13,548 nt of DNA from contig JAISAF010000410.1 of the NCBI GenBank assembly GCA_031266855.1, positions 1 to 13,548 of the forward strand, in the 5' to 3' direction. A program made the translations under genes and the position numbers. Position 1 is the stretch's first letter; every line of letters begins with the position of its first letter. Below are positions 6,344 through 12,499 of this stretch, piece after piece. Source of the DNA: Spirochaetales bacterium. Its GTDB lineage: Bacteria; Spirochaetota; Spirochaetia; DTKZ01. The notes under the pieces were generated by a model. The model made no database searches, had not been told where the DNA came from, and saw only the letters and a list, made by a program, of their open reading frames with translations.

Positions 6344-7393
6344 TTACCCCCGTAGGTCCTTTAAGGCGCGGTCGATAATATCCTGGGTGGAGGGAACCTT
6401 GCCGCCCATCCAGTTATAGCGGTGAACAGGAACCGCGCAGCGCAGGGCGAGTTCCACGTCATCAGCCATCTGACCGTTATTCAGTTCCACGACAATCGCG
6501 GTCTTGATTTTTTTCCTCAGCTCGCAAAGCCTTTTGGAAGGGAAGGGGAACAGTGTCTTTGGCCGCAGCAGTCCTATCCTGATATTTTGTTTGCGCAGGG
6601 CACTCAAAGCGGAAAGGCACAGACGCGCGCATACGCCGAAAGCCACAAACAGGTAATCGGCGTCTTCGGTTTCGTATTCCTCCCATTCGGTTAATTCTTC
6701 AGCAACTTTTTTGTACTTGTCGTCAAGTTTCCAGTTATGTGTGGAGAGCAGTTCCGTATTCATCAAAATGGATGATATCAGGTTTCCCCTGCTTTCCCGG
6801 TCGCCGTAAAGCGCCCAGTCATAACGCGGCGCGTGCTTTACATCGCCGGGCAGAGTTACCGATTCCATAATCTGGCCGATGTAGGCGTCAGCCAGGACAA
6901 AAACGAGCATCCGGTACTTCTCCGCAAGCTCAAAGGAACGGTAGGTGAAATCGCACATTTCCTGGGCGGAAAAAGGCGCCAGAACAATATTTTTGTAGTT
7001 ACCATGACCGCCGCCCTTGACCGTGGCATTGTAGTCGCTTTGCTCCGGCCAGATGTTACCCAGCCCCGGCCCGGCCCTCTGGACATGGACAATAACCGCC
7101 GGCAGTTCCGCTCCGGCCATATATGAAATCCCCTCGGCCATCAGCGATATGCCAGGGCCGGAAGAAGCGGTCATAACCCGCGAACCGGCAGCCGCCGCTC
7201 CATAAAGCATATTGATGGCGTTTACCTCATCTTCGGCCTGGAGGAAACAATTCCCCGTCGCGGGAAACTGTTTGGCCGCCATGTGGGCAACCTCGCTCGC
7301 CGGCGTAATGGGATATCCGAAAAAGTGAGTCGCGCCTCCCAGAAGCGCGCCAAAAACAACCGCTTCGTTTCCTTTTATAAGCTGTCTTTCCAT
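6344..7393 (-). CDS. vorB: 2-ketoisovalerate-type ferredoxin oxidoreductase, alpha subunit VorB (349 aa)
   Basis: This is the alpha subunit (pyrimidine-binding and domain II) of the four-part 2-oxoacid:ferredoxin oxidoreductases. It starts with the family's GNEAVVFGALLGGATHFFGY block. It then shows the core YPITPASEV (about 28-36), the conserved FLQAEDEVNAINM (about 50-62), SSGPGISLM (about 78-86) and VQRAGPGLG (about 105-113). The C-terminal domain has FGVCARL and a RPKTLFPFPS block typical of the VorB/KorA group. Its length of 349 residues matches annotated VorB proteins. The stop of the ferredoxin gene lies two bases upstream, and the ribosome site is GGAAAGAGTGG. Subfamily assignment (VorB versus KorA) is from overall pattern and context and is less certain than the enzyme class. 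Confidence 0.88.
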   Translation of the reverse strand: MERQLIKGNEAVVFGALLGGATHFFGYPITPASEVAHMAAKQFPATGNCFLQAEDEVNAINMLYGAAAAGSRVMTASSGPGISLMAEGISYMAGAELPAVIVHVQRAGPGLGNIWPEQSDYNATVKGGGHGNYKNIVLAPFSAQEMCDFTYRSFELAEKYRMLVFVLADAYIGQIMESVTLPGDVKHAPRYDWALYGDRESRGNLISSILMNTELLSTHNWKLDDKYKKVAEELTEWEEYETEDADYLFVAFGVCARLCLSALSALRKQNIRIGLLRPKTLFPFPSKRLCELRKKIKTAIVVELNNGQMADDVELALRCAVPVHRYNWMGGKVPSTQDIIDRALKDLRG

Positions 7394-7395
7394 AA

Positions 7396-7623
7396 TTATT
7401 CACCACTCTTTCCGTCGTCTTTTATGACGGTAATCGCTTCCGGCTCGGGGCACATATAGAAGCACAGTCCGCACGCCGTACATCCGTTCTGGACGAATCG
7501 CGTAAACTGGTATCCGCTTTTGTTCAAACGCGAACCTTGTTCAAGGGAATGGGTCGGACAGGTTTCTATGCACAGGCGGCAGGCTTTGCACCTTTCGTCC
7601 GAAATTACTACGTGATTTGCCAT
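7396..7623 (-). CDS. 2x[4Fe-4S] ferredoxin, delta subunit of the oxidoreductase (75 aa)
   Basis: Two classical cluster motifs are visible: CKACRLCIETCP (about residues 13-24) and CTACGLCFYMCPEP (about 48-61). Each has CxxCxxC plus a distal Cys-Pro, so the protein should carry two 4Fe-4S clusters. In this enzyme class the small protein is the delta subunit that passes electrons from the TPP site to free ferredoxin. The ATG directly follows the TAA of the upstream gene. Its ribosome site GGAGGG lies inside that gene's last codons, which points to coupled translation. vorB starts two bases downstream. The name vorD would fit but symbols for this subunit vary, so none is given. Confidence 0.9.
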   Translation of the reverse strand: MANHVVISDERCKACRLCIETCPTHSLEQGSRLNKSGYQFTRFVQNGCTACGLCFYMCPEPEAITVIKDDGKSGE

Positions 7624-8157
7624 TTAGATCCCTCCAAAATAATCATCAATTTGCGAACCAAAAAAATTGATGCCGCTGATTTTCTGAATTACTCCGCCCG
7701 GGACTTTTTGTATATCCAGCCTGTGCCCCGGACAGCCCAGCCGCCCGCATACCAGGACTCTGTTTTTCGTTCCAGGAAGAATAAGCTGAATATGTTTTGA
7801 TTCGCCGCAGCTCTCCTCCCCGCACTGGTCCTCTACCATAAGGCTGGTCCCGCATTCAGGACAAAACGCCTCAACAGCCGCCGCGGCATCCGCTTCAGGA
7901 AGGAAGTCAAACAGTTTTTTATGACTGCCCCAGAAAGCGTCAATGAAAAAGCTGCCTTCCTGTTTGCCGGTTTTGACACGGATTTTGACTGCCGGTTCCC
8001 CGTGAATCCTGACAGTATCCACCATCAGGCTGTGCCCTTTTGGACAACACACTTTCTCAACGACAAGAAAGTTCTTCCCCTGCCGGGCGATGTATTTTAT
8101 TCCCTCCGGCAGGACATCCAGAAATTCTTTTGGAATTTCATTGTGTACCAGTTTCAT
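7624..8157 (-). CDS. Cys-rich, zinc-ribbon-like protein of unknown function heading the vor genes (177 aa)
   Basis: I do not recognise this protein. With the ATG at 8157 it carries four Cys/His clusters: CCPKGH (37-42), CPECG (99-103), C112/C117 followed by H122, and CGRLGCPGH (137-145). They suggest one or two zinc ribbons or an iron-sulphur site. The segments between them are beta-strand-like, and there is no membrane segment. The start at 8157 is chosen because AAGGAGGT stands six bases upstream. A longer frame to 8241 has no such site and would run through a hairpin. The gene is translationally coupled to the ferredoxin, so it probably serves the enzyme, for example in cluster assembly, as an accessory subunit or in substrate or redox sensing. 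Those roles are inference only. Confidence 0.85.
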   Translation of the reverse strand: MKLVHNEIPKEFLDVLPEGIKYIARQGKNFLVVEKVCCPKGHSLMVDTVRIHGEPAVKIRVKTGKQEGSFFIDAFWGSHKKLFDFLPEADAAAAVEAFCPECGTSLMVEDQCGEESCGESKHIQLILPGTKNRVLVCGRLGCPGHRLDIQKVPGGVIQKISGINFFGSQIDDYFGGI

Positions 8158-8162
8158 CAATA

Positions 8163-8170
8163 CCTCCTTA
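8163..8170 (-). promoter_or_regulatory. Strong ribosome binding site fixing the start at 8157
   Basis: On the minus strand AAGGAGGT precedes the ATG at 8157 by a few bases. It is the best Shine-Dalgarno match in the window and rules out the longer reading that begins at 8241. Confidence 0.8.
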
Positions 8171-8216
8171 ATTTCTACCAGCCTGTACAGTCGTACCTGG
8201 CCGCATCTATCGGAAG

Positions 8217-8237
8217 GCAAACCCCACGGGGGTTTGC
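8217..8237. other. Perfect 9-bp hairpin in the leader of the vor genes
   Basis: GCAAACCCC (8217-8225) pairs with GGGGTTTGC (8229-8237) around ACG. It lies about 60 bases upstream of the first vor-cluster start codon, so it would fold in the leader RNA. It could be a processing or attenuation structure, but there is no U-run and no competing fold that I can identify. Confidence 0.4.
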
Positions 8238-8313
8238 TCAAGGGTAACGGTATGTGCCGCCACTGCCGCCACTATAGAGGATAATGCCGCGCGTAGCGCG
8301 AAAAGACCGTTGG

Positions 8314-8440
8314 GCGCAAGGGATTGAAGCGGAAAGCCCACAGGATTTGCATAAGCAAATCCGAGGACTTGGAGCGGAAAGCCCGGTTTTTTGCGGATTG
8401 GGAATTTGCGGCGCAAATTCCCAATCCGCAAAAAATGCGC
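8314..8440 (+). repeat. Dispersed two-hairpin repeat alpha, copy 4
   Basis: GCGCAAGGGATTGAAGCGG, AAAGCCCACA, hairpin 1, GAGGACTTGGAGCGGAAAGC, hairpin 2 and AAATGCGC are all present. Hairpin 1 is GGATTTGC (8343-8350) with GCAAATCC (8355-8362). Hairpin 2 is a perfect 23-bp stem (8387-8409 with 8413-8435) starting TTTTTTGCGGATTGGG, much longer than in the other copies. The upstream GCGCGAAAAGACCGT (from about 8297) also matches copy 3. It lies in the 352-bp gap between buk and the vor genes, opposite in orientation to those genes. Confidence 0.88.
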
Positions 8441-8509
8441 AACATGGAAGATACAGAAATGGAAGATGTAGAAGTAAAACGGGCAAAGCCGTGTAGAATG
8501 GAACCGGCT

Positions 8510-9643
8510 TCATTCATAGTCCATTACCTCCGCCTTCCCCTGCAAAATCCGGTTGCCGTTGTAGGCCAGGGCGAAGATTTCATTTTCGCCAGGATAGATA
8601 TACACAGGGGCGAGGAATTCCACCCGCGCGCGGATATCGCCGCTGAAAGTTTCGCTATACGCTATTCCCCCGGTTAGAAGAATCGCGTCGATTCTGCCCT
8701 GTAGTACAGCAGCCATAGCGCCGATTTCCTTCGCGACCTGATAAACCAGCGCGTCCCGTATCAGTTTCGCCTCAGCCTCGCCGGAAATCGCCCGCTGCTC
8801 GACCGAGGCGGCGTTGTTCGTACCAAGATACGCGACATAGCCGCCCCTGCCAGTGATCATTTTCAGGATTTCTTCGAGGGAATACTTCCCGCTGAAACAG
8901 GCTTCCGCAAGGGCGGCGGCAGGAAGCGTCCCGCTGCGCTCCGGGGAAAAAGGCCCGTCCCCGTTCAAAGCCTGGTTCACGTCAATGACACGTCCGGTGC
9001 GGTGCGCCCCAACGCTGATCCCTCCGCCTAAATGGGCCACAATAAGATTCAGGTCCTCGTACCTGGCGCCGGTTTTTTCCGCATGAATGCGGGCCGTTGC
9101 CTTCTGATTCAGGGCATGAAAAATCGAAACTTTCGGAAACAGAGGATGCCCCGAAATCCGCGCGCTATCCTCAAGTTCATCCACCACTACCGGATCAACC
9201 GTATACGCTTTTGCCTGGGGAAGCGACAGAGCAAGCTCGTGGGCAATAAGCCCCCCCAGATTACTGGCATGCACACCAGACACGCCAGCCCGTAAATCGC
9301 GAAGCATCGCGTCGTTTATTTTCAGAATCCCCGATTTTACCGGCCTGGTTAATCCTCCCCGCCCCATGATAAGAACGATCTTATCAAAACTGACTTCGCC
9401 CTCCCGCAGGATTTTCAGAATAGCGTCTTTTCTGAAATCGAACTGATCGGTGATACTTTTAAATGGAGAGAGCTCCTCCACACTGTGCTGGATAGACCTG
9501 TCCCAAACCTTTTCCACATTTCCCCGCGGAGGCACAAGGCCGCGGTAAACACCTATTTTCGTGGAAGTCGAACCAGGATTTATCGCCAGAATCAGTTTAT
9601 CTTCGCCTTCGCCGCCCGCGGAACCGTTTATGAGATCACTCAT
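8510..9643 (-). CDS. buk: Butyrate (or branched-chain fatty acid) kinase
   Basis: This is a 377-residue cytosolic ASKHA-fold kinase that converts acyl phosphate and ADP to the free acid and ATP. The N-terminal phosphate-binding segment INPGSTSTKIGVY (about 21-33) is characteristic of butyrate kinases. Then come MGRGGLTRPV, SGVHASNLGG, HLGGGISVGAHRTG with DVNQALNGDGPFSPERSG, and near the end ILLTGGIAYSE, all in family order. Length is typical. The ATG at 9643 is chosen because it overlaps the ptb stop as ATGA and has AGGAGTGGG upstream; a start at 9667 would add eight residues. Butyrate and branched-chain acids (isobutyrate, isovalerate) are both plausible. The vor genes nearby favour the latter. 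Confidence 0.93.
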   Translation of the reverse strand: MSDLINGSAGGEGEDKLILAINPGSTSTKIGVYRGLVPPRGNVEKVWDRSIQHSVEELSPFKSITDQFDFRKDAILKILREGEVSFDKIVLIMGRGGLTRPVKSGILKINDAMLRDLRAGVSGVHASNLGGLIAHELALSLPQAKAYTVDPVVVDELEDSARISGHPLFPKVSIFHALNQKATARIHAEKTGARYEDLNLIVAHLGGGISVGAHRTGRVIDVNQALNGDGPFSPERSGTLPAAALAEACFSGKYSLEEILKMITGRGGYVAYLGTNNAASVEQRAISGEAEAKLIRDALVYQVAKEIGAMAAVLQGRIDAILLTGGIAYSETFSGDIRARVEFLAPVYIYPGENEIFALAYNGNRILQGKAEVMDYE

Positions 9644-10551
9644 GTTCCCACTCCTGTTCCCGCGCAAGCCGCCAAAGCAATAGAATACAGTTTGGATTTG
9701 TCTGAATCCGAGCGCGAAGTAAGCACAATAGGGGCCTTTGCCCCAATGATAATTCCCGCGGTACGTGCGCCCCCCAGAAAAACCAAAGACTTGTACAGAA
9801 TGTTTCCCGCCTCAATATCAGGAACAAGAATAATATCCATGTCCCCCGCGACCTCGCTGACAATACCTTTATGCGCCGCCGCTTCCTTTGAAACAGCATT
9901 ATCCAAAGCCAAAGGGCCATCCACAAGACAGCCCCGGATTTGCCCGCGGCGGTTCATCTGAGTCAGCATAGCCGCGTGAACCGTCGGCTCCATTTTGGGA
10001 TTCACCGTCTCCACAGCAGCCACAACCGCGACCCTCGGATTTTCCTCGCCAAGCCTGTGAAACAGCGACACAGCGTTATTCAGAATAGCGGCCTTCTCCT
10101 CCAGCGCCGGAGCGATATTCATAGCCGCGTCAGTAACACAAAAAAGTTTCGGATACCAGGAAGACTCAAAAATTCCCGCATGGCTCAGGAGCTTCCCCGT
10201 AGGAATACCATGTTCCTTATTCAAAACAGCCCTCAAAAGAATCTCAGTAGAAACAAAACCCTTCATAAGAATCTGCGCCGAACCCTCCCGCACCAGAGCC
10301 ACCGCCCTCGCCGCCGCCCCCGCTGGATCCGCCACATCAATAATCTCCACCCTGGAAACATCCATCCCGGCCTTCTCAGCCATCTCCTCAATACCACGCC
10401 GGTCTCCCACAAGAAGCGGCTCGGTGATTCCCGCCCCCGCAGCGGCATGCACCGCCTCCAGAACCGGCAAATCCGCGGCCCCCGCAACAGCGATACGGCC
10501 CCTCTTCCCGCTTTTCGCACTCTCAATAAGACCAGCCAGATTTGTTACCAT
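9640..10551 (-). CDS. ptb: Phosphate butyryltransferase (phosphotransbutyrylase)
   Basis: This is a 303-residue enzyme of the Pta/Ptb phosphate acyltransferase family, which exchanges CoA for phosphate on butyryl- or branched-chain acyl-CoA and supplies the substrate of Buk. Visible family features are PLLVGDRRGIEEMAEKAG (about 46-63), ILMKGFVSTEILLRAVLNKE, GKLLSHAGIFE, FCVTDAAMNIAP and the C-terminal GCLVDGPLALDNAVS, with DIEAGNILYKSLVFLGGA. The ATG at 10551 is preferred over 10587 because GGGGGGAG stands seven to eight bases upstream. The stop overlaps the buk start (ATGA), so the two are coupled. A TATAAT box lies about 39 bases upstream of the start. Confidence 0.93.
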   Translation of the reverse strand: MVTNLAGLIESAKSGKRGRIAVAGAADLPVLEAVHAAAGAGITEPLLVGDRRGIEEMAEKAGMDVSRVEIIDVADPAGAAARAVALVREGSAQILMKGFVSTEILLRAVLNKEHGIPTGKLLSHAGIFESSWYPKLFCVTDAAMNIAPALEEKAAILNNAVSLFHRLGEENPRVAVVAAVETVNPKMEPTVHAAMLTQMNRRGQIRGCLVDGPLALDNAVSKEAAAHKGIVSEVAGDMDIILVPDIEAGNILYKSLVFLGGARTAGIIIGAKAPIVLTSRSDSDKSKLYSIALAACAGTGVGT

Positions 10552-10589
10552 CTTAAAACTCCCCCCGGTTTTTTTGTTCCCTGCCACAA

Positions 10590-10595
10590 ATTATA
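10590..10595 (-). promoter_or_regulatory. Probable -10 box of the ptb-buk transcript
   Basis: On the minus strand this reads TATAAT within TATACTATAATTTG and gives a leader of about 30 bases before the ptb start at 10551. No good -35 hexamer lies at the right distance (CGGCAG at 17 bp, TTCGGC at 19 bp), so the promoter may be weak or activator-dependent. Confidence 0.45.
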
Positions 10596-10628
10596 GTATA
10601 AAACCATCTGCCCTGCCGAAAAAAATTG

Positions 10629-10738
10629 GGGCGCATTTTTGGGCCGCCCTAGGGCGGCCCAAAAACCGGGCTTTCCGCTTCAAGTCCTCGGATTTGCCAA
10701 TGCAAATCCTGTGGGCTTTCCGCTACAATCCCTTGCGC
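10629..10738 (-). repeat. Dispersed two-hairpin repeat alpha, copy 5
   Basis: On the minus strand it reads GCGCAAGGGATTGTAGCGG, AAAGCCCACA, hairpin 1, GAGGACTTGAAGCGGAAAGC, hairpin 2 and AAATGCGCCCC. Hairpin 1 is GGATTTGC (10690-10697) with GCAAATCC (10702-10709). Hairpin 2 is a perfect 30-bp palindrome (10636-10665) of T5 plus GGGCCGCCC and its complement. The copy lies just upstream of the ptb promoter. Beyond it, GCAAAATCGC with GCGATTTTGC (10752-10774) forms one more hairpin. Confidence 0.88.
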
Positions 10739-10851
10739 CGCGCAGCGGCAGCGCAAAATCGCTTCGCGATTTTGCCACCAGGCGCGCAGCACATACGTTT
10801 TTTCCCCCGCAAAAAAACGTATAGCGTATAACACCCGCCGCCTGTACACGC

Positions 10852-10929
10852 GGCGGTGAGCCGGTGGTAACAACTACGTGTGCAGCGCTACGCGCTGCGC
10901 ACGTCTCTATCACCAACCGGCTCACCGCC
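10852..10929. repeat. 78-bp near-palindrome, possible cruciform
   Basis: The outer arms GGCGGTGAGCCGG (10852-10864) and CCGGCTCACCGCC (10917-10929) pair perfectly. Inner arms ACGTGTGCAGCGC (10876-10888) and GCGCTGCGCACGT (10892-10904) pair with one mismatch around TAC. A second small hairpin overlaps the left side (10835-10841 with 10850-10856). It lies between the divergent ptb and DUF4105 genes and is followed directly by a delta module. Confidence 0.7.
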
Positions 10930-11002
10930 ACCACGATTACAATAAACAGTTACGCTTGCAGGTTTGGAACCAGGCCCGGAAATTGCCTGTGGCAATTTCC
11001 GG
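10925..11002 (+). repeat. Delta module copy 2 followed by a 12-bp hairpin
   Basis: CCGCCACCACG, TTACGCT and TTTGGAACCAGGCCC match the delta module at 1247-1300. It runs into a perfect hairpin CCGGAAATTGCC (10976-10987) with GGCAATTTCCGG (10991-11002), then GGCGCAT, the short sequence that also borders modules alpha, beta and gamma. Confidence 0.55.
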
Positions 11003-11064
11003 GGCGCATAATTGCTGCCCGGCGATCCTTGTATATAAAATCATTATGGTATACAACAATATCT

Positions 11065-12411
11065 GTGCGGGGCTTTTTTACGCGGCGTACAGTTTTTTTT
11101 CTCGTGCTGTTTGTAGGCGCTTTCGGCGTTTGCAGCGGGCAGATCACCCCGGCGCGGGATGTGGATGATTTGGTTTTCAAGCTGGCTGTCTTTGGGCCAA
11201 GCGATAAAATTTTTATCTGGTGGGGACACGCCGCCCTGATTGTGGAAAATACGCGGTGGAATTATTCGCGTGTTTTTGACTGGGGTATTTTTTCCTATCC
11301 GTCGGATAATTTTTTGTGGGATTTTATTCATGCGCGGGTACGCTACAGGTGCCGTGCGGGCGCTATGGATTTGAGCGAGTATTTCAACGAAGACCGCGAT
11401 ATTACCATATATGTTCTTGATTTTGACGCCGAGGGAAAACAGGCTGTTCTTGATTACGCGGAAAACAAGGTTCTGCCGGAAAACTGTTACTATGACTACC
11501 ATGAGTTCCGTAACAACTGTTCCACCGGAATCCGCGATGTTATCGATATAGGGACGCATGGAAAATTAAAGGCCGCGAGCGAACAGACCCCCGGACGGCT
11601 TTCCCTGCGACAGCACGCGCGCAGGTTCTCCTGGCATAATCCTTTCGCCGACTGGATTCTGGATTTTCTTATGGGGCAGAACCTCGACGAGCCTGTCAGT
11701 GTATGGGAGGAAATGTTTCTCCCCGCTGAGATCGCGCGCACAGCCGGCGGTTTCAGCTATACCGACGCTTCCGGCGAGGAACGGAAACTGATCCGTTCCG
11801 TTGAAGTCCTGAATACGACAAAAACCCGTCATCCTTTTTTACAGGCTCCCCTGCGGCAGTGGCCCGCGTGCCTTATGCTGGGGCTGTTCGCCGCCTTTCT
11901 TTTTACCCGTATTACGGCCCTGCGGAAAAAGTTTCCCCGCGCGGGCCGGATCCTGTGGGGTATAAGCCAAAGCGTTACGGGACTTCTTTTTGGCGCCGCC
12001 GGATGCGTTCTGTTTTTTGGCTACTTCCTGATGGATAATGATTATATACAAAAAAACATCAACATTCTGTTTATCAACCCGCTGCTTCTCGCGGCGGTTC
12101 CGCTTGGCGTTCTGGCGGCACTAGGAAGGCCGCGCCGCCGGGAGCCATTCTCCGCAACCGGAGACTGTTTCGCGGAAAAATGGCTGCGCATCCTGTGGAC
12201 ATATATATGTATCGCCGCCGGGATCAGCCTGATTGCCGGAATCCTGCCGGTGTTTTCCCAGCAGAATCAGGGAGCGCTGGCTTTGATTCTCCCCGTCGCG
12301 TTTGTATCGGGTTATGCGCAACATGCTGTGAGGATAATTTTCGGCTCTATAAAAGATAAATTGAAAGATAAATTAAACCGGAATAGCGATTGTATAAAAA
12401 CTGAAATTTGA
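11065..12411 (+). CDS. Exported Lnb/DUF4105-type protein with membrane C-terminus
   Basis: The N-terminal half is a periplasmic DUF4105 (Lnb N-terminal) domain. It has WGHAALIVE (53-61), YSRVFDWGIFSYPSDNF (67-83) with a following FLWDFIHARVRYR, and HEFRNNCST (146-154). The His of WGH and the Cys of NNC are where permuted papain-like (NlpC/LRAT-like) folds keep their active pair, so hydrolysis or acyl transfer on cell-wall or lipid substrates is possible, but this is inference. The C-terminal half (about 266-430) has about five membrane segments. The GTG at 11065 is my preferred start. It yields a clean signal peptide (MRGFFTRR, then TVFFLVLFVGAFGVCSG) and 448 residues, although no good ribosome site is visible. 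The in-frame ATG at 10864 would translate a cruciform and a repeat and is unlikely. Confidence 0.85.
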   Translation: MRGFFTRRTVFFLVLFVGAFGVCSGQITPARDVDDLVFKLAVFGPSDKIFIWWGHAALIVENTRWNYSRVFDWGIFSYPSDNFLWDFIHARVRYRCRAGAMDLSEYFNEDRDITIYVLDFDAEGKQAVLDYAENKVLPENCYYDYHEFRNNCSTGIRDVIDIGTHGKLKAASEQTPGRLSLRQHARRFSWHNPFADWILDFLMGQNLDEPVSVWEEMFLPAEIARTAGGFSYTDASGEERKLIRSVEVLNTTKTRHPFLQAPLRQWPACLMLGLFAAFLFTRITALRKKFPRAGRILWGISQSVTGLLFGAAGCVLFFGYFLMDNDYIQKNINILFINPLLLAAVPLGVLAALGRPRRREPFSATGDCFAEKWLRILWTYICIAAGISLIAGILPVFSQQNQGALALILPVAFVSGYAQHAVRIIFGSIKDKLKDKLNRNSDCIKTEI

Positions 12412-12418
12412 AGATATA

Positions 12419-12474
12419 CCGGGCCGGATCGCGGGATTGTGAATACGGCGCATTCACAATCCCGCAGGCCCGGC
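12419..12474. terminator. Hairpin between convergent genes, probable bidirectional terminator
   Basis: GCGGGATTGTGAAT (12431-12444) pairs perfectly with ATTCACAATCCCGC (12452-12465). The flanking GGGCC and GGCCC (12421-12425, 12467-12471) extend the stem with a small bulge. It is the only structure between two convergent genes. There is no U-run, so it may work as a transcript end stabiliser or roadblock instead of a classic intrinsic terminator. Confidence 0.55.
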
Positions 12475-12499
12475 GTAATGGCTATCTGCCGCTAATCAT

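Noticed and set aside
4859..6355. Long plus-strand frame of 498 codons opposite the vorA fusion
   Set aside because: It lies wholly antisense to a gene with unmistakable enzyme motifs, has Arg/Phe/Gly-rich composition typical of a shadow frame, and has no ribosome site.
8158..8241. 28-residue extension of the Cys-rich protein to 8241
   Set aside because: A strong AAGGAGGT site fixes the start at 8157, and the extension overlaps a hairpin.
8238..8677. Several short frames through alpha copy 4, with peptides such as AESPQDLH and SEDLERKARF
   Set aside because: The same peptides arise wherever the repeat occurs because its linkers are constant. They lack ribosome sites and break at the variable stems, so they are translation artefacts of the repeat.
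9940..10596. Plus-strand frame of 218 codons opposite ptb
   Set aside because: It is rich in His, Arg and Pro, as expected from the reverse of a GC-rich gene, and ptb on the other strand is certain.
10864..11064. N-terminal extension of the DUF4105 protein to the ATG at 10864
   Set aside because: It would be encoded by a cruciform and a dispersed repeat and would place about 67 odd residues before an otherwise clean signal peptide.
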